A stretch of 64,000 nt of DNA from Chloroflexota bacterium (GTDB taxonomy: Bacteria; Chloroflexota; Anaerolineae; Anaerolineales; Villigracilaceae): assembly GCA_016234535.1 (NCBI GenBank), contig JACRBH010000025.1, forward strand, positions 1 to 64,000, in the 5' to 3' direction. The position numbers and the translations under genes were made by a program. Within the stretch, counting starts at the first letter, position 1. Every line of letters starts with the position of its first letter. Below the pieces are notes generated by a model. The model was not told the origin of the DNA, ran no database searches, and saw nothing but the letters and a program-made list of their open reading frames with translations. Shown piece after piece: positions 52,908 through 61,571 of this stretch.

Positions 52908-53550
52908 AATCACATTATTGATCGCGGACGATCACCCGATGGTGCGCGCGGGATTGAAAAGCATGTTGAGCGATTCGCGGATTAAGATTGTGGGCGAGGC
53001 TAACAACGGACGTGAAGCGCTTGAGATGGTTTTGAAACTTAAACCGAAAGTGATCCTGATGGACATCCGTATGCCAGACATGGACGGCATTCAGGCACTC
53101 GAAGCAATCAAGGCGGCGAAACTGGATACACGCGTCATCATGGTGACGACGTATCGCAGTACTGCGTATTTATTGAAATCACTTTCTGCGGGCGCGTCTG
53201 GATTCGTATTGAAGGATATTTCGCGTGAAGAATTGCTGGCGGCGGTGTATTCCATTGCGCAAGGGACATCGCTGGTGGACAGCCTGTTTTTGCAGGACGT
53301 TTTGCGGAATCTCGAAAGCGCGGAGAAGACAAATGAATCACCAGACGATTTGGTCGAGCCGCTGACTGCGCGTGAAATGGATATTTTGCGTTTGATGGTG
53401 GAAGGATTGACCAATCAAGCCATCGGCGATGTATTGGGACTCAGCGCGGGGACAGTGAAAGGCTATGCTCAAACGGTCATGCACAAGTTGGGGACGAATG
53501 ACCGCACACAGGCCGCGGTGAAGGCGATACGGTTGGGGTTGGTGAAATAG
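52897..53550 (+). CDS. NarL/FixJ family response regulator
   Basis: 217 residues. Receiver with D11-D12, phosphorylation site D56 (VILMDIRMPDMDG) and K106 (FVLKDIS). LuxR HTH about 150-215 (LTAREMDILRLMVEGLTNQA). GAGGA precedes ATG 52897 inside the kinase gene, so translation is coupled. Targets unknown; the divergently placed organic-acid locus and sucrose genes are near. Confidence 0.93.
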   Translation: MESEITLLIADDHPMVRAGLKSMLSDSRIKIVGEANNGREALEMVLKLKPKVILMDIRMPDMDGIQALEAIKAAKLDTRVIMVTTYRSTAYLLKSLSAGASGFVLKDISREELLAAVYSIAQGTSLVDSLFLQDVLRNLESAEKTNESPDDLVEPLTAREMDILRLMVEGLTNQAIGDVLGLSAGTVKGYAQTVMHKLGTNDRTQAAVKAIRLGLVK

Positions 53551-53554
53551 ACCC

Positions 53555-53583
53555 GCCCGACGATAAACCGTCGGGCTATTTTT
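53555..53583 (+). terminator. Rho-independent terminator
   Basis: GCCCGACG (53555-53562) pairs exactly with CGTCGGGC (53569-53576), followed by TATTTTTAC. It ends the kinase/regulator unit. A second hairpin GCACGGGG/CCCCGTGC (53636-53657) follows and may serve the convergent dehydrogenase gene. Confidence 0.8.
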
Positions 53584-53691
53584 ACGAAGTCCTGCACGGC
53601 GGGACTAGTCTGCTTGAGCGGACTTTGTAGGAATAGCACGGGGGTTTATCCCCGTGCGGGTGTGGGGCAATCGAATGTTTGTTTTAAAGCC

Positions 53692-54696
53692 CTATCCCAA
53701 CCTGCCACTACGCGGACGGTTAACCTTCATTGCATCGGGATTCAACACATCGCTTTTGGGAAGCTCGTTTTTTAGCCATGCATCCAATTGGTCAGCGGCG
53801 ATCTCAACAAACTCATGAAAGACATCCCGAACCTGCCAGCCGATATGCGGCGTCAACAATACATTTGGCATTGTCCGCAATGGACTTGACGCTGAAAGCG
53901 GTTCGACAGCGAACACATCCAAACCTGCGCCTGCGATTCTTTTTTCGCGCAGAGCGTCTATCAACGCAGCCTCGTCAATGATTGCGCCGCGCGCGGTGTT
54001 GATCAATATTGCGTCAGGCTTCATCTTCCATAAATTTTCCCGATTCATAAGACCTCGCGATTCATCCGAGAGGCGCAGATGAATGGATACGATATCCGAT
54101 TCTGCCAGCAGATCATCAAGCGGGAGTCGTGGCACGCCAAATTCATCAGGCTCTGGACGCGTACCAGTCCGATCCCATGCGATCACTTTCATCCCGAAGG
54201 CTTCTGCCAGCCGTGCAATCGGACGCCCATGACGTCCGTATCCGAGAATTCCTAATGTGCGCCCCGATAGCGAACTGCCAATACTTCCGCGCCATTCTCC
54301 TTTGCTCATCTCCGTTGTGAGCGGATAAATTTGACGGACCAACCCGAGCATGAAACCTAAAGCAAGTTCGGGGACAACCACCGTTGGCTTCGATACCCGC
54401 CTGCCAAGCGCGATCACAATCTCTCTTTGAGTCGCGGCAGCCTGATCGATATGATAGGCATGTCCCCCAGTTTGCAGGACAAGTTCGAGGTTGGGACAAA
54501 CTTCAAAGAATGAATTATCCAGTTTCGTTCTCTCGCGTAAGGCGAGGATGACCTGAACGTCTTTCAGGATGCTGTAATCATCAACAGGGTGGTCGAGAAT
54601 CGTGACATCCGCAAGTTGGCGCAATCGCGTCATTGCGGGAGACTGCGCCAATTCCCCCTCATAATCGTCCATGACTAATAATTTTGGTTTGCTCAT
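53692..54696 (-). CDS. D-2-hydroxyacid dehydrogenase
   Basis: 334 residues. NAD-binding LGILGYGRHGRPIARLA, catalytic Arg in LINTARGAIIDE, Glu in GLDVFAVEPL, and His in LTPHIGWQ, all in the expected order. It reduces a 2-oxoacid or oxidises a D-2-hydroxyacid in the cytoplasm. I chose ATG 54696 (AGAGG upstream) over a start 25 codons earlier. It points away from the lyase/transporter/PrpD genes, so it may share their control region; a role in the same organic-acid pathway is inferred. Confidence 0.9.
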   Translation of the reverse strand: MSKPKLLVMDDYEGELAQSPAMTRLRQLADVTILDHPVDDYSILKDVQVILALRERTKLDNSFFEVCPNLELVLQTGGHAYHIDQAAATQREIVIALGRRVSKPTVVVPELALGFMLGLVRQIYPLTTEMSKGEWRGSIGSSLSGRTLGILGYGRHGRPIARLAEAFGMKVIAWDRTGTRPEPDEFGVPRLPLDDLLAESDIVSIHLRLSDESRGLMNRENLWKMKPDAILINTARGAIIDEAALIDALREKRIAGAGLDVFAVEPLSASSPLRTMPNVLLTPHIGWQVRDVFHEFVEIAADQLDAWLKNELPKSDVLNPDAMKVNRPRSGRLG

Positions 54697-54788
54697 ATTT
54701 GAACCTCTTATTGTCTTCGCCGAACCTGCATGATCTTCCTTGCTCAACACAGCGAGAATGTCTAAAAGCATGGGCTGGAAATCTTTTT

Positions 54789-54859
54789 ACCACAGAGGTC
54801 ACGGAGTTCACAGAGAGTTTTCAAAGGTTTTCTCAGTGATCTTTGTGCGCTCCGTGGTT
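54789..54859. repeat. ACCACAGAGG-type repeat
   Basis: ACCACAGAGGTCACGGAGTT at 54789 faces CTTTGTGCGCTCCGTGGTT ending at 54859. Same family as near 2921 and 25190. It takes up part of the 324-base gap between the divergent dehydrogenase and lyase genes. Confidence 0.65.
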
Positions 54860-54943
54860 AAATCTTTTGACAAGCTCACGAAAAAAGACACCCCAAGCGG
54901 CGGGAGTATTTATGTGAATAACCCAAATATACATCATAAGACG

Positions 54944-55011
54944 TACTCCCAAACGGGGGGACAAAATCCAGCCGTTCGGGAGTATTGTATTTAAGTCCCA
55001 GACTGTATCCT
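54944..55011 (+). promoter_or_regulatory. Hairpin and possible promoter upstream of the PrpB-like gene
   Basis: TACTCCCAAACGG (54944-54956) pairs with CCGTTCGGGAGTA (54972-54984), 12 of 13. It is followed directly by TTGTAT (54985-54990) and TATCCT (55006-55011), spacing 15. A third GGGAGTATT lies at 54902. The palindrome touching the -35 box could be an operator for the catabolic locus. Confidence 0.35.
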
Positions 55012-55020
55012 TTACCCAAG

Positions 55021-55896
55021 ATGACAGCTAAAGTATTTCATAATTTACTTTCCCAAACAGAGATTCTGGTCGTGCCTGGCGCGGCGGACGCAATGTCTGC
55101 CCGCATTGTTGAGGATGTTGGTTTCAGCGCGGTGTATGCCAGCGGAGCAGGGATCGCAAATGTGCAATTCGCTCTACCAGACATCGGCCTGCTGACCATG
55201 ACCGAAATGATCGAACCGATTCGCCGCATTGTCGAAGCGGTCAACATTCCCGTTATCGCAGATGCAGATACGGGCTACGGCAACGCCGTCAATGTCACGC
55301 GCACAACCCAGGTCTATGAAGATGCGGGCGTGGCCGCCATGCAGATCGAAGATCAGGTTACTCCCAAAAAATGCGGGCACTTCAACGGCAAGGAAGTTAT
55401 TTCCACCGAAGAGATGATTCAAAAAATCCATGCGGCTGTCAAAGCGCGCAAGGAAATGTTGATCATTGCCCGCACAGACAGCATTGCCACGCACGGTATG
55501 GAAGAAGCGATCCATCGCGCAAATTTATATGCCCGCGCAGGCGCAGATATTATCTTCGTCGAAGCGCCCACGCAAAAAGAACAGATCGCCGAACTGCCCA
55601 AGCGAATCAAAGCCCCCCTGCTTTTCAACATGACCGAAGGCGCGAAGACGCCGATCATTTCTCACGATGAACTTCACGAGATGGGCTATCGCATTGTGAT
55701 CCATCCCAACCTCGCCATGCGCGTCGCCGCCCGCGCCATGCAAAGCGCGCTCGCCGTTTTGCAAAAAGCGCGCAGCAGCGAACTGCTCATCCCTTCTATG
55801 CTTGAATGGAACGAACGTCAGCGATTGGTGCGCCTGCCCGAATGGGAGACGCTTGACAATGAATTGAGCCGCTTCGAAATAGCGGATTCGAGATGA
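55021..55896 (+). CDS. Isocitrate lyase/PEP mutase family protein (PrpB/methylisocitrate-lyase-like)
   Basis: 291 residues. DADTGYGN (81-88) binds the Mg-oxyacid. KKCGH (116-120) is the flexible catalytic loop with the cysteine found in C-C lyases such as methylisocitrate lyase and dimethylmalate lyase. GxxIIARTDS follows. The cysteine rules out PEP mutase itself. ATG 55021 is favoured; there is no strong ribosome site. It lies 23 bases before a lipoprotein binding-protein gene and in the same locus as PrpD. Methylisocitrate (to pyruvate and succinate) or another 2-alkyl malate is the likely substrate. Confidence 0.85.
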   Translation: MTAKVFHNLLSQTEILVVPGAADAMSARIVEDVGFSAVYASGAGIANVQFALPDIGLLTMTEMIEPIRRIVEAVNIPVIADADTGYGNAVNVTRTTQVYEDAGVAAMQIEDQVTPKKCGHFNGKEVISTEEMIQKIHAAVKARKEMLIIARTDSIATHGMEEAIHRANLYARAGADIIFVEAPTQKEQIAELPKRIKAPLLFNMTEGAKTPIISHDELHEMGYRIVIHPNLAMRVAARAMQSALAVLQKARSSELLIPSMLEWNERQRLVRLPEWETLDNELSRFEIADSR

Positions 55897-55919
55897 CAAA
55901 TTCACCAAGGAGAAGAAAA

Positions 55920-57083
55920 ATGAATCGCAAACTGAACGTGTTCCTTTCTTTGACGCTGGTACTGGCATTCGTACTCGCCGCCTGCGCCCCCGCCTCAACC
56001 CCGACCGAAGCGCCTGCTACTGAACCCCCAGCCACAGACGCCCCGACAGAGGCTGCCGTCGCCACCGAAGCTCCAGCCGTTGATCCGCTTGTCGCGCTCG
56101 CCGAAGAATCCAAGAACGAGACCGAAGGCTTGCTCGTCCATTCCATCATGGGCGAAAATAACTGGGCGCCTGTCATTGCGGCATTCAACGCAAAATATCC
56201 GTGGATCACCGTTACCGCGCTTGACCTCGGCACCACCGAAACTTTTGAGAAGTACTACACCGAATCCGCTGGTGGCGCACGCACAGCAGACATGATCATC
56301 ACATCCTCAACCGATGGCTGGCAGGATTTCATCGCCAAAGGTGAATTGCAGGTTTACAACCCCGTCAACATCGAAGGCATGCCTGACTTTGCCACACTCG
56401 CTGATGGCGTGTACGCCGTCTCCACCGACCCGATGATCATCATCTACAACAAGCAACTCGTCACCACTCCGCCCGAAACGATGGAAGCGGTAGCCGCATT
56501 CGCATCTGACCCTGCCAACGCTGGCAAGATCACAACCTACGATGCGGAAAAGAATGGCACAGGCTATGGCATCAACTGGTTCTGGGCTGCGAACAAAGGT
56601 GACGCGGGCTGGGCTACTCTCGAAACCATCGGCAAGTCCAATGTCAACATGCAGACCTCGGCGGGTAACATGGTCAATGCCGTGTTGTCTGGCGAAGCCT
56701 CCGTGGGTTACTTCGTCTCTGGCATTTCGGTCTTCCCCAAATTCCCAGAAGCAGAACCCATCCTCGGTTGGTCATACCAGAAGGACGGTCAGGTAGTGCT
56801 CGTGCGCGGCATGGGCATCACCAAAGCCGCCGCATCTCCCGCATCCGCCAAACTGCTGATGGAATTCATTCTGTCGGCAGAAGGACAGATTGCATGGGCT
56901 GATGGCGGACTCACCCCGTACCGCCCCGACATTGCTGACCAAGCCAAGTATCACTTGCAGAAAGTCATCGATGCTGTCGGTGAAGAAAATATCATCCCCT
57001 TCTTCTTCGACCCGAACATCGCCTCCGCGGATAACCGCGCCGCCTTCCTCGCCAGGTGGAAGACCGCCTTCGGTCGCCCATAG
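55920..57083 (+). CDS. ABC transporter substrate-binding lipoprotein (iron/organic-acid type)
   Basis: 387 residues. Signal peptide with lipobox LAAC, a Thr/Pro/Ala-rich linker, then a type-2 periplasmic binding domain of the ferric-ion/putrescine class (STDPMIIIYNKQL, AANKGDAGWA, LMEFILSAEGQIAWADGG). It delivers its ligand to the permease encoded next. AAGGAG before ATG 55920. The lyase and PrpD around it suggest a carboxylate or its metal complex rather than plain ferric iron; this is inference. Confidence 0.88.
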   Translation: MNRKLNVFLSLTLVLAFVLAACAPASTPTEAPATEPPATDAPTEAAVATEAPAVDPLVALAEESKNETEGLLVHSIMGENNWAPVIAAFNAKYPWITVTALDLGTTETFEKYYTESAGGARTADMIITSSTDGWQDFIAKGELQVYNPVNIEGMPDFATLADGVYAVSTDPMIIIYNKQLVTTPPETMEAVAAFASDPANAGKITTYDAEKNGTGYGINWFWAANKGDAGWATLETIGKSNVNMQTSAGNMVNAVLSGEASVGYFVSGISVFPKFPEAEPILGWSYQKDGQVVLVRGMGITKAAASPASAKLLMEFILSAEGQIAWADGGLTPYRPDIADQAKYHLQKVIDAVGEENIIPFFFDPNIASADNRAAFLARWKTAFGRP

Positions 57084-57093
57084 TTAATCATCC

Positions 57094-57134
57094 TGAAGGT
57101 CGGTAATTGAAATCTCTTCAATTGCCGACCTTCA
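57094..57134 (+). other. 18-bp stem-loop after the binding-protein gene
   Basis: TGAAGGTCGGTAATTGAA (57094-57111) pairs with 57117-57134 at 17 of 18 positions around ATCTC. It probably protects the 3' end of the binding-protein message and reduces read-through into the permease, a common way to make more binding protein than permease. Confidence 0.6.
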
Positions 57135-57144
57135 ACCTTATACG

Positions 57145-57215
57145 CCCTCACCCTACCCTCTCCCGAAGGGAGAGGGGACTCCCTTCCCCTTCGGGGGAAG
57201 GGCTGGGGATGAGGG
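57145..57215. repeat. CCCTCACCC/CCCTCTCCC-type palindromic repeat
   Basis: Starts CCCTCACCCTACCCTCTCCC and closes with GGGGATGAGGG; inner hairpins CCCTCTCCC-GAA-GGGAGAGGG and CCTTCCCC/GGGGAAGG. The same family occurs inside prpD at 60505-60542. It lies in the transcript just before the permease ribosome site, which itself can pair (GGAGG 57214-57218 with CCTCC 57225-57229). Confidence 0.75.
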
Positions 57216-57230
57216 AGGAGAACCCCTCCA

Positions 57231-58955
57231 ATGACAACTGCGGAACAAAACCTTCGTCCCACAGCAATCCCCCGTCCCAAATTTTCATGGGACACTGGCG
57301 TGCAATGGCTGGTCGTGATCGTCACTGCCTTGCTGGTGATCTTTCCCGCCTGGCCGATTGTCCTGCAAAGTTTCATGTCGAAACCTTTGTACGAAGAAGA
57401 CCGCGCCTTTACCTTTGACAACTATACCAACCTGCTTGGCAATGCCCGCTTCTGGGATGTGCTCGTATACACCGCCGCCTTTGCCGTAGCAACCACCATC
57501 ATCGCAGTCATCATCGGCATCGTGCTGGCAGTCATTATCAACCGTACGAACATCCCTTTGCGGAATTTATATTCCAACCTGGTCACTATTCCCTATTACG
57601 TCTCACCGCTTGTGCTGGCTTTCGCGTGGATGCAGATGTACGGCCCGCAGGGATTTGGAACTATCCTGGTGCGCACGCTCAAATTGCCCATCTGGCAACT
57701 CTATAGTTTTGGCGGCATCGTAATTGTCTCGGCGATGTATTACATTCCCTACACATTTTTATACGCCTCCTCTTCGCTCGCTCTTGCAGACCCTCAACTT
57801 GAATCTGCGGCACGGATTGGCGGCGCGTCCCCGTTCCGCACGATTTGGAGCGTCACCATTCCACTTCTGCGTCCAGCCATCACCTACAGCGCCTTGTTGA
57901 CATTGGTCTCGTCGTTCGAGTTATTGTCCATCCCGCTGGTGTTGGGCAACTCGGTCGGCATCGATACGCTGGCGACTTATCTCTATACCATCGGCGTGGT
58001 CGGTGTAAACAAGGATCAGGGCGCAGTAGCTGCGGTTGCGGTGTTAGTCGTCCTTCTCGTGACGATACTGGTTTATTTGCAGGGCAAACTCGTTTCGCTC
58101 GAACGCCGCTTTGTCACTGTCGGCGGAAAAGCCACCCGCCCCAAAGCCATTGACCTCGGAGCCTGGAAAGGCGCTGTCTCATTCTTCGTCGGGCTGTATG
58201 TCGTGCTGGGCATCATTCTTCCGTTAGGTTGCATCGTGCTTACGTCCTTTGTCCCGTTCCTCAGCCCGTTTATGAATCCGCTCAAAATGCTTACCCTTGA
58301 AAATTATCAGGGCATTTTCGGCAGCCCTGCATATCGCCAATCGGTGGTCAACAGTATTAATATCTCGATCTTCGCCGCCGCCATTGGAATTGTCTTCATG
58401 GCGGTCGCGGCACTCATCGCATACCGCTCGACATTTAAATATCGCAATGCGGTCAAGTATCTGGCGCTTTATCCACGCGCCTTTCCTGGCATCATCGTCG
58501 GCATCGGTTTCCTGTGGGCCTTCCTGCTAGTGCCTGGGCTTGGCTCTCTGCGAAATACCATCATCGCAATCTCAGTCGCGTTCATCATGCGTTACCTGCC
58601 GCTGGGATTCAGCGCCGTCAGCCCCGCTGTGCTTCAAGTTTCGGATGAACTCGACAGGGCGGGACGAGTCGCAGGCGCAACCTGGCTGGGGACAATTCGT
58701 CACATCCTGCTTCCAATATTGAAGCCAGCGCTGGTTTCAGGATACATCCTGCTGGCGATCTCATTTTTGAAGGAATATTCCACTGCGCTGTTCCTTGTTG
58801 CGGAGGGGTCGCGCGTCATCGGGACGACCATGCTTGAGTTGTGGAAACAGGGTGGGGCGGAGCCTGTGGCGGCTCTTTCCACCATCCAAATGGCAATTAC
58901 AGCCGTGCTCATCATCGGCGCGCGCAAACTATTAGGAGTGAAACTCCATGAATAA
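57231..58955 (+). CDS. ABC transporter permease, fused two-domain type
   Basis: 574 residues, about twelve membrane segments in two homologous halves, as in ferric-iron permeases (FbpB/SfuB type). Each half has an EAA loop that contacts the ATPase: ESAARIGGASPFRTIWSVTI and DRAGRVAGATWLGTIRHILL. It forms the channel of the importer with 55920 and 58948. The last eight bases overlap the ATPase gene. Confidence 0.92.
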   Translation: MTTAEQNLRPTAIPRPKFSWDTGVQWLVVIVTALLVIFPAWPIVLQSFMSKPLYEEDRAFTFDNYTNLLGNARFWDVLVYTAAFAVATTIIAVIIGIVLAVIINRTNIPLRNLYSNLVTIPYYVSPLVLAFAWMQMYGPQGFGTILVRTLKLPIWQLYSFGGIVIVSAMYYIPYTFLYASSSLALADPQLESAARIGGASPFRTIWSVTIPLLRPAITYSALLTLVSSFELLSIPLVLGNSVGIDTLATYLYTIGVVGVNKDQGAVAAVAVLVVLLVTILVYLQGKLVSLERRFVTVGGKATRPKAIDLGAWKGAVSFFVGLYVVLGIILPLGCIVLTSFVPFLSPFMNPLKMLTLENYQGIFGSPAYRQSVVNSINISIFAAAIGIVFMAVAALIAYRSTFKYRNAVKYLALYPRAFPGIIVGIGFLWAFLLVPGLGSLRNTIIAISVAFIMRYLPLGFSAVSPAVLQVSDELDRAGRVAGATWLGTIRHILLPILKPALVSGYILLAISFLKEYSTALFLVAEGSRVIGTTMLELWKQGGAEPVAALSTIQMAITAVLIIGARKLLGVKLHE

Positions 58956-60042
58956 TGATCTGATCATCGAAGGCTTGACCAAAAAATTTGTTACGACTAC
59001 TTCCGTTGCCATCGCGGACGTGAACATCACCGTCAAAGAGGGAACGTTCACCACATTGCTTGGCCCTTCGGGCTGCGGCAAAAGCACCACTCTCAACTGT
59101 GTGGCGGGACTCGAACAACCGACCGCTGGCTCGATCCGCGTTGGTGACTTCGTGATGACCGACACCGCGCGTGACCTGATCCTGCCGCCCGAGCAGCGTC
59201 ACCTCGGCATGGTGTTTCAATCGTATGCGTTATGGCCTCACATGAAAGTTTTTGACAACGTGGCGTTCGCGCTCAAACTACAGAAACTCCCTTCGGACGA
59301 GATCAAGCAACGGGTACAGGAAAGCCTCGCGTTAGTCGGCCTGGAAGAACTGGCGGATCGCTATCCCTTCCAGCTTTCCGGTGGACAACAACAGCGCGTC
59401 GCCCTTGCCCGTGCAGTGGTCAGCCGCCCGAAAGTTTTGTTGCTCGATGAGCCGCTTTCCAACCTCGACGCGAAGATCCGCGAAAGCGCGCGCATCTGGC
59501 TGCGCGGATTGCAGAAGCAGCTTGGGATTACAACTGTGTACGTCACGCACGATCAATCGGAGGCGTTCGCCATGTCCGATATGATCGCGGTCATGTCGAT
59601 GGGCAAGTTGCAACAATACGCGCCGCCCGAAGAAATTTACGAACGCCCCGCGAATCGATTCGTAGCTGAGTTCATCGGCGTGACTTCTTTCATCACAGGC
59701 ATCCTCCAAAACGTGGACGGCAAAAAAGCCACGTTGAAACTTGCTTCGGGCGAATTGTTGAATATTCGCAAAGAAAGTAAATCAGATTACGTTTGGAAGG
59801 AAGGTGAGCACACCGCGGCAGCCATCCGCTCGGAGCGCGTGGAAGTGTTGACCGAAGGTGCGGCGGAACGCGAGAACACGGTCAAGGCACAGATTACCAG
59901 CCGTACATATCTCGGTTCAAAATGGCAGTACACCGTCGAAACCTCTGGAGGCTCATTGCGGCTCGAATCTACGGACGCGATTCAAGGCGATAGTCTGTTT
60001 ATGTATTTGCCTCCTGATTCGATTATCTTGTTGGCAGGATGA
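58948..60042 (+). CDS. ABC transporter ATP-binding protein with TOBE domain
   Basis: 364 residues. Walker [11 protein letters not shown] (39-48), Q-loop [11 protein letters not shown], signature [14 protein letters not shown], Walker [14 protein letters not shown], and H-switch [10 protein letters not shown]-terminal TOBE-type domain begins about 280 and probably gives regulation. It is the energy-coupling subunit of the importer; two copies are expected per complex. Confidence 0.94.
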   Translation: MNNDLIIEGLTKKFVTTTSVAIADVNITVKEGTFTTLLGPSGCGKSTTLNCVAGLEQPTAGSIRVGDFVMTDTARDLILPPEQRHLGMVFQSYALWPHMKVFDNVAFALKLQKLPSDEIKQRVQESLALVGLEELADRYPFQLSGGQQQRVALARAVVSRPKVLLLDEPLSNLDAKIRESARIWLRGLQKQLGITTVYVTHDQSEAFAMSDMIAVMSMGKLQQYAPPEEIYERPANRFVAEFIGVTSFITGILQNVDGKKATLKLASGELLNIRKESKSDYVWKEGEHTAAAIRSERVEVLTEGAAERENTVKAQITSRTYLGSKWQYTVETSGGSLRLESTDAIQGDSLFMYLPPDSIILLAG

Positions 60043-60048
60043 TATTGG

Positions 60049-60109
60049 ACTCCAAAGTCTCCCGACTTTGGAGTTTCTCAAAAGCTATCGAAAGTCAGGA
60101 GACTTTCGA
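60049..60109. repeat. Two adjacent related stem-loops
   Basis: ACTCCAAAGTC/GACTTTGGAGT (60049-60074) and TCGAAAGTC/GACTTTCGA (60088-60109). Both are exact, and both contain AAAGTC/GACTTT, so they look like two forms of one element. They fill the gap between the ATPase and prpD genes. Confidence 0.6.
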
Positions 60110-60118
60110 CTCCCGAAT

Positions 60119-61567
60119 ATGACTCACACCCCAAACCTCCGCCCCACGCCAGATGAAGAACTCGTCCACATCGCCGAGTACGTGACCGATTACCAGGTCA
60201 CCAGCGACCTCGCCTACGAGACCGCACGTTACTGTCTCATGGACTCGCTTGGCTGTGCCATGCTCGCGCTCAACTTTCCTGAATGCACGAAGTTACTTGG
60301 TCCAACCGTGGAAGGAACCATCGTTCCAAACGGTGCGCGTATCCCAGGCACGGACTACATCCTCGATCCCATCACCGCCGCGTTCAACCTCGGCTCCATG
60401 ATCCGCTGGCTCGACTACAACGACACTTGGCTCGCCGCCGAATGGGGACATCCCTCCGATAACCTCGGCGCGATTTTATCTGCGGCAGATTTCATTTCAC
60501 AGAACCCCTCTCCCAGAATTGGGAGAGGGGCAGGGGTGAGGGTGCGTGACGTCCTCACCGCATCCATCAAAGCCCACGAAATCCAGGGCATCCTTGCGCT
60601 CGAAAACAGTTTCAACCGCGTCGGTCTTGACCATGTCCTCCTTGTCAAAGTTGCCTCCACCGCGGTTGTCACTCACATGCTCGGCGGCGACAAAGAAAAA
60701 ATCATCAATGCTCTGTCCAACGCGTGGGTTGATGGACAATCACTGCGAACATATCGCCATGCACCCAACACAGGCTCGCGCAAATCCTGGGCGGCAGGCG
60801 ACGCAACCAGCCGCGCTGTTCAACTCGCGCTCATGGCGATGAAGGGCGAGATGGGCTATCCCACCGCATTGACCGCTCCCACATGGGGCTTCTACGATGT
60901 CTCATTCAAAGGACAGCCTTTCAAATTCCAACGCCCGTATGAATCTTATGTGATGGAAAACGTGCTCTTCAAAATTTCCTTCCCCGCCGAATTCCACGCG
61001 CAGACCGCTGCCGAGTGCGCGATGATTTTGCATCCGCAAGTCAAAGACCGTCTCGAAAATATCGAACGCATCATCATAACCACGCACGAGTCCGCCATTC
61101 GCATCATCGACAAAAAAGGCGCGCTTCACAACCCCGCCGACCGCGACCACTGCATTCAATACATGACCGCCGTCCCGCTCATCTTCGGTCGCCTCACTGC
61201 CGATGATTACGAAGATAGTGTCGCCGCCGATCCGCGCATTGACTCGCTCCGCGCGAAAATGCAACTCATCGAAAACAAACAATACAGCGCCGATTATCTC
61301 GACCCCGAAAAACGTTCCATCGCCAACGCCGTGCAAATTTTTTTCAACGATGGCACGTCCACCGAAAACATCGCCATCGAATATCCCCTCGGTCATCGCC
61401 GCCGACGCGCCGAAGGCATTCCCTTGCTCATCGAAAAATTCAAAACCAATCTTGCCACGCGCCTTCCCGAAGACCGCATTGCAGCTATTCTCAACCTCTT
61501 TTCCAATCCGCAAAAACTCGAAGACACTCCCGCGCACGAATTCATGAATCTCTTTGTCGTAAAATAA
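60119..61567 (+). CDS. prpD: 2-Methylcitrate dehydratase (MmgE/PrpD family)
   Basis: 482 residues, the length of enterobacterial PrpD. Many PrpD-specific blocks: [87 protein letters not shown]. It dehydrates 2-methylcitrate to cis-2-methylaconitate. With the PrpB-like lyase in the same locus it supports a 2-methylcitrate or related tricarboxylate route. Residues 129-143 ([15 protein letters not shown]) are encoded by an intergenic-type repeat that lies between helices, so the enzyme may still work. I chose ATG 60119; earlier starts overlap the ATPase gene. Confidence 0.92.
   Translation: MTHTPNLRPTPDEELVHIAEYVTDYQVTSDLAYETARYCLMDSLGCAMLALNFPECTKLLGPTVEGTIVPNGARIPGTDYILDPITAAFNLGSMIRWLDYNDTWLAAEWGHPSDNLGAILSAADFISQNPSPRIGRGAGVRVRDVLTASIKAHEIQGILALENSFNRVGLDHVLLVKVASTAVVTHMLGGDKEKIINALSNAWVDGQSLRTYRHAPNTGSRKSWAAGDATSRAVQLALMAMKGEMGYPTALTAPTWGFYDVSFKGQPFKFQRPYESYVMENVLFKISFPAEFHAQTAAECAMILHPQVKDRLENIERIIITTHESAIRIIDKKGALHNPADRDHCIQYMTAVPLIFGRLTADDYEDSVAADPRIDSLRAKMQLIENKQYSADYLDPEKRSIANAVQIFFNDGTSTENIAIEYPLGHRRRRAEGIPLLIEKFKTNLATRLPEDRIAAILNLFSNPQKLEDTPAHEFMNLFVVK
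60505..60542. repeat. Palindromic repeat inside the prpD reading frame
   Basis: CCCCTCTCCC-AGAATT-GGGAGAGGGG followed by CAGGGGTGAGGG: an inverted copy of the repeat at 57145-57215, within codons 129-142 and in frame. Confidence 0.8.
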
Positions 61568-61571
61568 GATC

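Noticed and set aside
55021..55896. PEP mutase or phosphonate pathway enzyme
   Set aside because: The loop reads KKCGH, as in C-C lyases, and no phosphonate genes are nearby.
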